Assembly (NCBI GenBank): GCA_051876105.1
Contig: JBJEHN010000085.1
Span: 1-24,494 of the forward strand
Source: W2P13-069 sp051876105
Lineage (GTDB): Bacteria > Actinomycetota > Coriobacteriia > Coriobacteriales > QAMH01
DNA length: 24,494 bases
Reading direction: 5' to 3'
The translations under genes were made by a program, and so were the position numbers. Every line of letters starts with the position of its first letter. Position 1 is the stretch's first letter. Shown piece by piece: positions 21,612 to 24,494 of this stretch. Below the pieces are notes generated by a model. That model ran no database searches, was not told the DNA's origin, and saw nothing but the letters and a program-made list of their open reading frames with translations.

Positions 21612-22772
21612 TCAGAAGCCGAACTTGCTGCGGTTCACCTGCTGCTCGTTCTCGAAGAGCGTCACCACTGTGCTGGGGTCGAGATAGCTCGCAGGGACCC
21701 TCGTGCCCATCACCAGCGCCTTGCGGAAGCAGGAGTCCTGGCACAGCCCGCAGGCCATGCACAGCGAGGGCGTGAAGGTGAGGGTGCCCGGTGCCTGCTT
21801 GCGCTGCACGCGGGTGGGGTTCTCCGGGAGGTCCTGGGTGTAGACCAGGGCGCGGGTGGCGCACATGGTGGCGCAGCAGCCGCAGCGGTGGCAGGCCGTT
21901 GGGTCGAGATCGATCGTCGCCCAGAAGCGCGACTCCAAACTCGCGCCCTCGGGCAGGCTGCCCACCCTGTCGAGCATGGCCTTGATGCGCGGGCCGCGGT
22001 AAGTGTTGGAGGGGAAGACGTCGTCGGGCTTGACGATGACCTGCTTGGAGGCGTCCGGCTTGGCCTTCTTCTTGCCGGTGATGAGCTCGTCGACCGTGTC
22101 TGCCACGTAGCCCATCGCCGTGCCGCCAGCGTGCTCGAGGGCCTCCCTGCGGTCGCTCTTGGCATAGCGCTGGCGGTTGCCGCTGTTGCAGAGGTTGGGG
22201 GGCACCTCGCTGAACACCTTGACCTTGCCCTCTGTGCCCCAGGCCCTCATCAGCGAGCGGGCGCTCTTGACCACGGCGGGGAAGTACGGCTCCGGGCCGC
22301 CCACAGGGCACTCGGCGCAGCCGCGGCTCAGGAGGGCCACCCTGTCGATCCCGATGGCCAGCAGGCCGCAGACCAGGTACTCGTCCAGGTAGCTCAGGCA
22401 GGGCAGCACGGTGACGCGGGACTGGTCGATATCGAGCGCGTCGGCATCGCGCTGGCACATGAAGGCGGCGATGCCCCCGTAGGCCTGCGCCGTACGCTGG
22501 GCGCTGCGAACGATGTCGGTGGCGCTGGGGGAGCTGGTGAGCAGGGCGCTCGTGGGGCAGGCGGCAGTGCAGGCCCCGCAGTTGGTGCAGAGCTCGGCGT
22601 CGATGTCGAGGTGGCCGATGCTGCGGGAGATGGCGTCGTGGGGGCAGGCGTTCATGCAGGCCCGGCACTTGCTGTTCCAGTTGCGGATGTAACTGCAGCG
22701 CTTGGGGAGGATGGTGATTGTGGAGGCGCTGACCTCTTTTGCCAGGGCCTCGATGTCGTCTAGTTTACTCAT
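21612..22772 (-). CDS. Multi-cluster iron-sulfur protein with MvhD/FlpD-like middle domain
   Basis: The 386-residue protein has four ferredoxin-type cysteine groups: C36-x2-C39-x3-C43 with C26 as the possible fourth ligand; C62-x2-C65-x2-C68-x3-C72; C294-x2-C297-x2-C300-x3-C304; and C338-x2-C341-x2-C344-x3-C348. A central region (about 95-175) with C106, C125, C135, C152 and C155 looks like the MvhD/FlpD hydrogenase electron-transfer domain (AAFMCQRD, TVLPCLSYLDEYLVCGLLAIGIDRVALL, GCAECP). It is a soluble electron carrier module by inference. Its place before metF suggests it passes electrons to MetF or to MetH reactivation. ATG 22772 is chosen because a -10 box ends 7 bases upstream; an in-frame start at 22802 would lie upstream of the promoter. 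Confidence 0.82.
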   Translation of the reverse strand: MSKLDDIEALAKEVSASTITILPKRCSYIRNWNSKCRACMNACPHDAISRSIGHLDIDAELCTNCGACTAACPTSALLTSSPSATDIVRSAQRTAQAYGGIAAFMCQRDADALDIDQSRVTVLPCLSYLDEYLVCGLLAIGIDRVALLSRGCAECPVGGPEPYFPAVVKSARSLMRAWGTEGKVKVFSEVPPNLCNSGNRQRYAKSDRREALEHAGGTAMGYVADTVDELITGKKKAKPDASKQVIVKPDDVFPSNTYRGPRIKAMLDRVGSLPEGASLESRFWATIDLDPTACHRCGCCATMCATRALVYTQDLPENPTRVQRKQAPGTLTFTPSLCMACGLCQDSCFRKALVMGTRVPASYLDPSTVVTLFENEQQVNRSKFGF

Positions 22773-22779
22773 GGGGAGC

Positions 22780-22785
22780 AGTATA
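22780..22785 (-). promoter_or_regulatory. -10 box for near-leaderless iron-sulfur/metF/metH operon
   Basis: TATACT (22785-22780, minus strand) ends 7 bases before the ATG at 22772, so transcription would begin at or one base from the start codon. The spacer GCTCCCC has no ribosome binding site. The arrangement GCTAnnCT...CCCCATG also occurs before the gene at 6840. Confidence 0.55.
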
Positions 22786-22867
22786 GCGCCGTCTACCTGC
22801 ACACGGGCGTTTCTTGCCTCCGCGGAGTACCATAGGGAGGCAAATCCAACCCCCAGAAGGAGGCCCA

Positions 22868-24016
22868 GTGTCCGACACCGTCCCCAAGATCTACAAATTT
22901 TTCGGCATCCTTACCATCGTCTTCTCCACCCTGCTCATCCCCACGATGGTGCTCGCAGTGCTCGAGCTGGTCCCCTACACCCAGGAGCCGGACTTTTCCG
23001 ACCTGGTCACCGGGCAGACCTTCGGCTTGATCATCGCCCTGCTGGCGTCGGTCTTCGTGCTCCTCGTCCAATCCTTCGTGCTCGGCGTGCGCCTCATCCT
23101 CGACAACCGCCGCCGCGCGGCTGGCCAGCTCAACGCCATGATCGCCGTCGCTGTGCTCATCTTGGTGCTCTGCATCATGATCTTCGGGTTCCAGCTGTGG
23201 CTGGCCGTACCGTCTGCCAGCATCGTCTTCATGGTGGTCATGTCCTCCGCCATCGATCCGGCCCTGCGCGAGGAGCGCCAGCTCCAGCGCCACCTCCAGG
23301 CCCTCGAGGACCGCAGCGACGCCGAGGAGGGCACCCTGGGGCGCGACAAGAGCGGCAAGGGCTTCATCACCCTCAACTTCTTCAACGTGTTCTGGATCTT
23401 CGTCGTTGCCTGCGTGCTCGGCGACCTCATCGAGACGATCTACGTGTACTGCGTCTCCGGCGGCTACCTCATGAACCGCACCGGCATGCTGTGGGGCCCC
23501 TTCAGTCCCATCTACGGCTTCGGCGCGCTGCTTATGACCGTGGCCCTCAACCGCTTCTACAACAAGCACTGGACGCTCACCTTCCTCATCAGCGCCCTCA
23601 TCGGCGGCGCCTTCGAGTACGCGGTGAGCTGGTTCTTCCAGTTCGCCTTCGGCATCGTGGCCTGGGACTACTCCAACGCCGCCCTCAACATCGGCGGGCG
23701 CACGGACGTCATCCACATGATCGCTTGGGGCGCGCTGGGCCTGTTCTGGATCAGGGTCTGTCTGCCCAAGCTGCTCGAGCTCATCAACCAGATCCCCTGG
23801 AACTGGCGCTACGGCGTGACCGCCGTCTGCACAACGTTCATGGTCTTCAACGGCGTGATGACGATGCTGAGCTTCGACTGCTGGTACCAGCGCGTGGCCG
23901 GCGTGGAGAGCCAGACCGCGGTGGCCAAGTTCTTCGAAGAGCACTACGACAACGAGTTCATGGCGGAGCACTTCGAGACCATGAGCATCGACCCTGCGAG
24001 GGCCACACGCTCCTAG
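22868..24016 (+). CDS. PF06541 (putative ABC transporter permease, CmpB-type) membrane protein
   Basis: The 382-residue membrane protein has about eight hydrophobic segments. The first half (1-150) has four helices of low conservation. The second half matches the PF06541 family, with TGMLWGPFSPIYGFGALL, GGAFEYAVSWFFQFAFG, VAWDYSN and ALNIGGRTDVIHMIAWGALG. The family is annotated as a putative ABC permease but its function is unproven. GTG 22868 is chosen because AGAAGGAGG lies 5-6 bases upstream; an in-frame ATG at 22814 has no such site. It is divergent from the iron-sulfur gene, sharing a 95-base intergenic region. Confidence 0.85.
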   Translation: MSDTVPKIYKFFGILTIVFSTLLIPTMVLAVLELVPYTQEPDFSDLVTGQTFGLIIALLASVFVLLVQSFVLGVRLILDNRRRAAGQLNAMIAVAVLILVLCIMIFGFQLWLAVPSASIVFMVVMSSAIDPALREERQLQRHLQALEDRSDAEEGTLGRDKSGKGFITLNFFNVFWIFVVACVLGDLIETIYVYCVSGGYLMNRTGMLWGPFSPIYGFGALLMTVALNRFYNKHWTLTFLISALIGGAFEYAVSWFFQFAFGIVAWDYSNAALNIGGRTDVIHMIAWGALGLFWIRVCLPKLLELINQIPWNWRYGVTAVCTTFMVFNGVMTMLSFDCWYQRVAGVESQTAVAKFFEEHYDNEFMAEHFETMSIDPARATRS

Positions 24017-24146
24017 GCGCCCGCAGCGGGCTAGAAGGCCTCGGGGCCGTCGATCGCGCAGGCGGCTTGCCCAGCAGCCATGTCGGAGCGTCCATGAGGA
24101 CAGCTTGGCGAATGCGAGAATCGGGCCGAGGGCCCTGCTGTGGAGC
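24017..24146. other. Convergent intergenic region after the PF06541 gene
   Basis: A short hairpin GCCCG-CAG-CGGGC (24019-24031) begins 3 bases after the stop codon of the plus-strand gene but has no T-run, so it is only a weak terminator candidate. The rest of these 130 bases lies between two convergent genes and shows no further gene. Confidence 0.35.
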
Positions 24147-24371
24147 TCATGTGCTCCCCTGTTGAGTAGAACCTGCTCGGCCAGAGCTCTCCCCTGGCCT
24201 TGCGCGCAGCGGAGGGACTGCCAGGCCGCATGAGGGGCAGCCGGTCTCTCCGGGCGGCAGCACCGTCCCGCAGCGGGGGCATCGCCTCTGGGCGTTGCCC
24301 CGCCTCATCTGGTCGACCTTGCCGCACCTATTGCACAGGTTGCACCCGTAGCACACAGGACCCTCCCCCAT
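24147..24371 (-). CDS. Small zinc-ribbon protein
   Basis: The 74-residue protein has eight cysteines in four close pairs: C7-x2-C10, C13-x2-C16, C31-x2-C34 and C45-x2-C48. The last two pairs (CPRCGTVLPPGETGCPSCG) form a typical zinc ribbon. The first two (CYGCNLCNRCG) may bind a second zinc or help dimerise. The C-terminal 20 residues are Gly/Ser/Arg-rich and probably disordered. The nearest ribosome-binding-like sequence (GGGAGG) is 13 bases from the ATG, a long spacing that lowers confidence. No specific function was recognised. Confidence 0.6.
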   Translation of the reverse strand: MGEGPVCYGCNLCNRCGKVDQMRRGNAQRRCPRCGTVLPPGETGCPSCGLAVPPLRARPGESSGRAGSTQQGST

Positions 24372-24388
24372 GTCGTGTGAAATGCCTC

Positions 24389-24436
24389 CCGCCCAGGCTT
24401 GGAGCGGGGTCCGCCGCTTCGGGCGAGCCTGGGCGG
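24389..24436. repeat. Long inverted repeat / hairpin upstream of the zinc-ribbon gene
   Basis: Perfect 11-base arms (CCGCCCAGGCT at 24389-24399, AGCCTGGGCGG at 24426-24436) enclose a 26-base segment that contains a second nested stem (AGCGG 24403-24407, CCGCT 24414-24418). In RNA this makes a stacked hairpin ending near the GGGAGG before the zinc-ribbon start. There is no T-run on either side. Confidence 0.65.
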
Positions 24437-24452
24437 CAACAATCGAGTAGGA

Positions 24453-24475
24453 GGCGCGTCATTAGTTGGCGCGCC
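24453..24475. repeat. Second inverted repeat near the window end
   Basis: GGCGCG (24453-24458) and CGCGCC (24470-24475) flank an 11-base loop containing ATTAG. It could be a terminator-like stem of a gene beyond the window; no T-run follows on either strand. Confidence 0.35.
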
Positions 24476-24494
24476 GTCCTCTCACACCACCGTG

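Noticed and set aside
24031..24327. 98-residue minus-strand frame overlapping the zinc-ribbon gene
   Set aside because: It overlaps the zinc-ribbon protein in another frame, shows no motif and lacks a ribosome binding site; the zinc-ribbon frame has eight spaced cysteines.
1..24494. tRNA or rRNA genes, CRISPR arrays, insertion sequences, prophage genes
   Set aside because: No cloverleaf-like sequence, regular repeat-spacer pattern, transposase or phage gene was recognised; gene order and composition look like ordinary chromosome.

Overview
The window is a 24.5 kb stretch of GC-rich, densely coded bacterial chromosome. No tRNA, rRNA, CRISPR array, transposase or phage gene was seen. The best guess for the host is a member of the Coriobacteriia (Actinomycetota). 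This rests on high GC, GTG starts, near-leaderless promoters, a methionine synthase lacking its reactivation domain next to a separate activation protein, a pilMNO/prepilin peptidase cluster in an actinobacterial-looking context, and a PF06541 membrane protein. This assignment is inference; the genus cannot be read from the sequence.

Left part (1-9,091), mostly plus strand. After a small minus-strand membrane protein (144-482) comes a tightly overlapping operon (698-4582): a membrane-anchored DUF4430 (transcobalamin C-domain-like) protein, EcfT, a fused double ABC ATPase and an ECF S component resembling the CbrT (cobalamin) type. It is followed by a YbaK-type Cys-tRNA(Pro) deacylase with a near-leaderless start and an SLC13/ArsB-like anion permease. 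A minus-strand TatA, an Mrr-like nuclease with a membrane tail (6840-7322) and a secreted alpha/alpha-toroid protein with Ig/FN3-like tails (7404-8933) follow. The DUF4430 protein and the toroid protein look like the two halves of the intrinsic factor/transcobalamin fold, encoded separately on either side of the transporter. A secreted vitamin B12 capture system is therefore the leading hypothesis here.

Middle (9,092-16,693), all minus strand. Reading in the direction of transcription: A24 prepilin peptidase; pilM-pilN-pilO from their own promoter; an AlaA-like aminotransferase with a glutaredoxin-like protein; then a 7TM HD-GYP c-di-GMP phosphodiesterase, D-aminoacyl-tRNA deacylase, and a lipoprotein with a small C-terminal domain that resembles polymorphic-toxin nucleases.

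Right part (16,715-22,772), minus strand. This is a one-carbon/methionine operon: a multi-cluster iron-sulfur protein, MetF, a free-standing MetH activation protein, and B12-dependent MetH. It runs with almost no gaps into a type IV prepilin-like gene and the prepilin peptidase. The B12 uptake system on the left and the B12-dependent MetH on the right fit together metabolically. The window ends with a divergent PF06541 membrane protein (22,868-24,016) and a small minus-strand zinc-ribbon protein preceded by a long hairpin.

Sequence-level patterns: several genes start 7-8 nt after a clear -10 box (near-leaderless mRNAs), and a G/U-rich terminator tail (CTTGTGGTTGTTCT) recurs three times downstream of genes in sense orientation.
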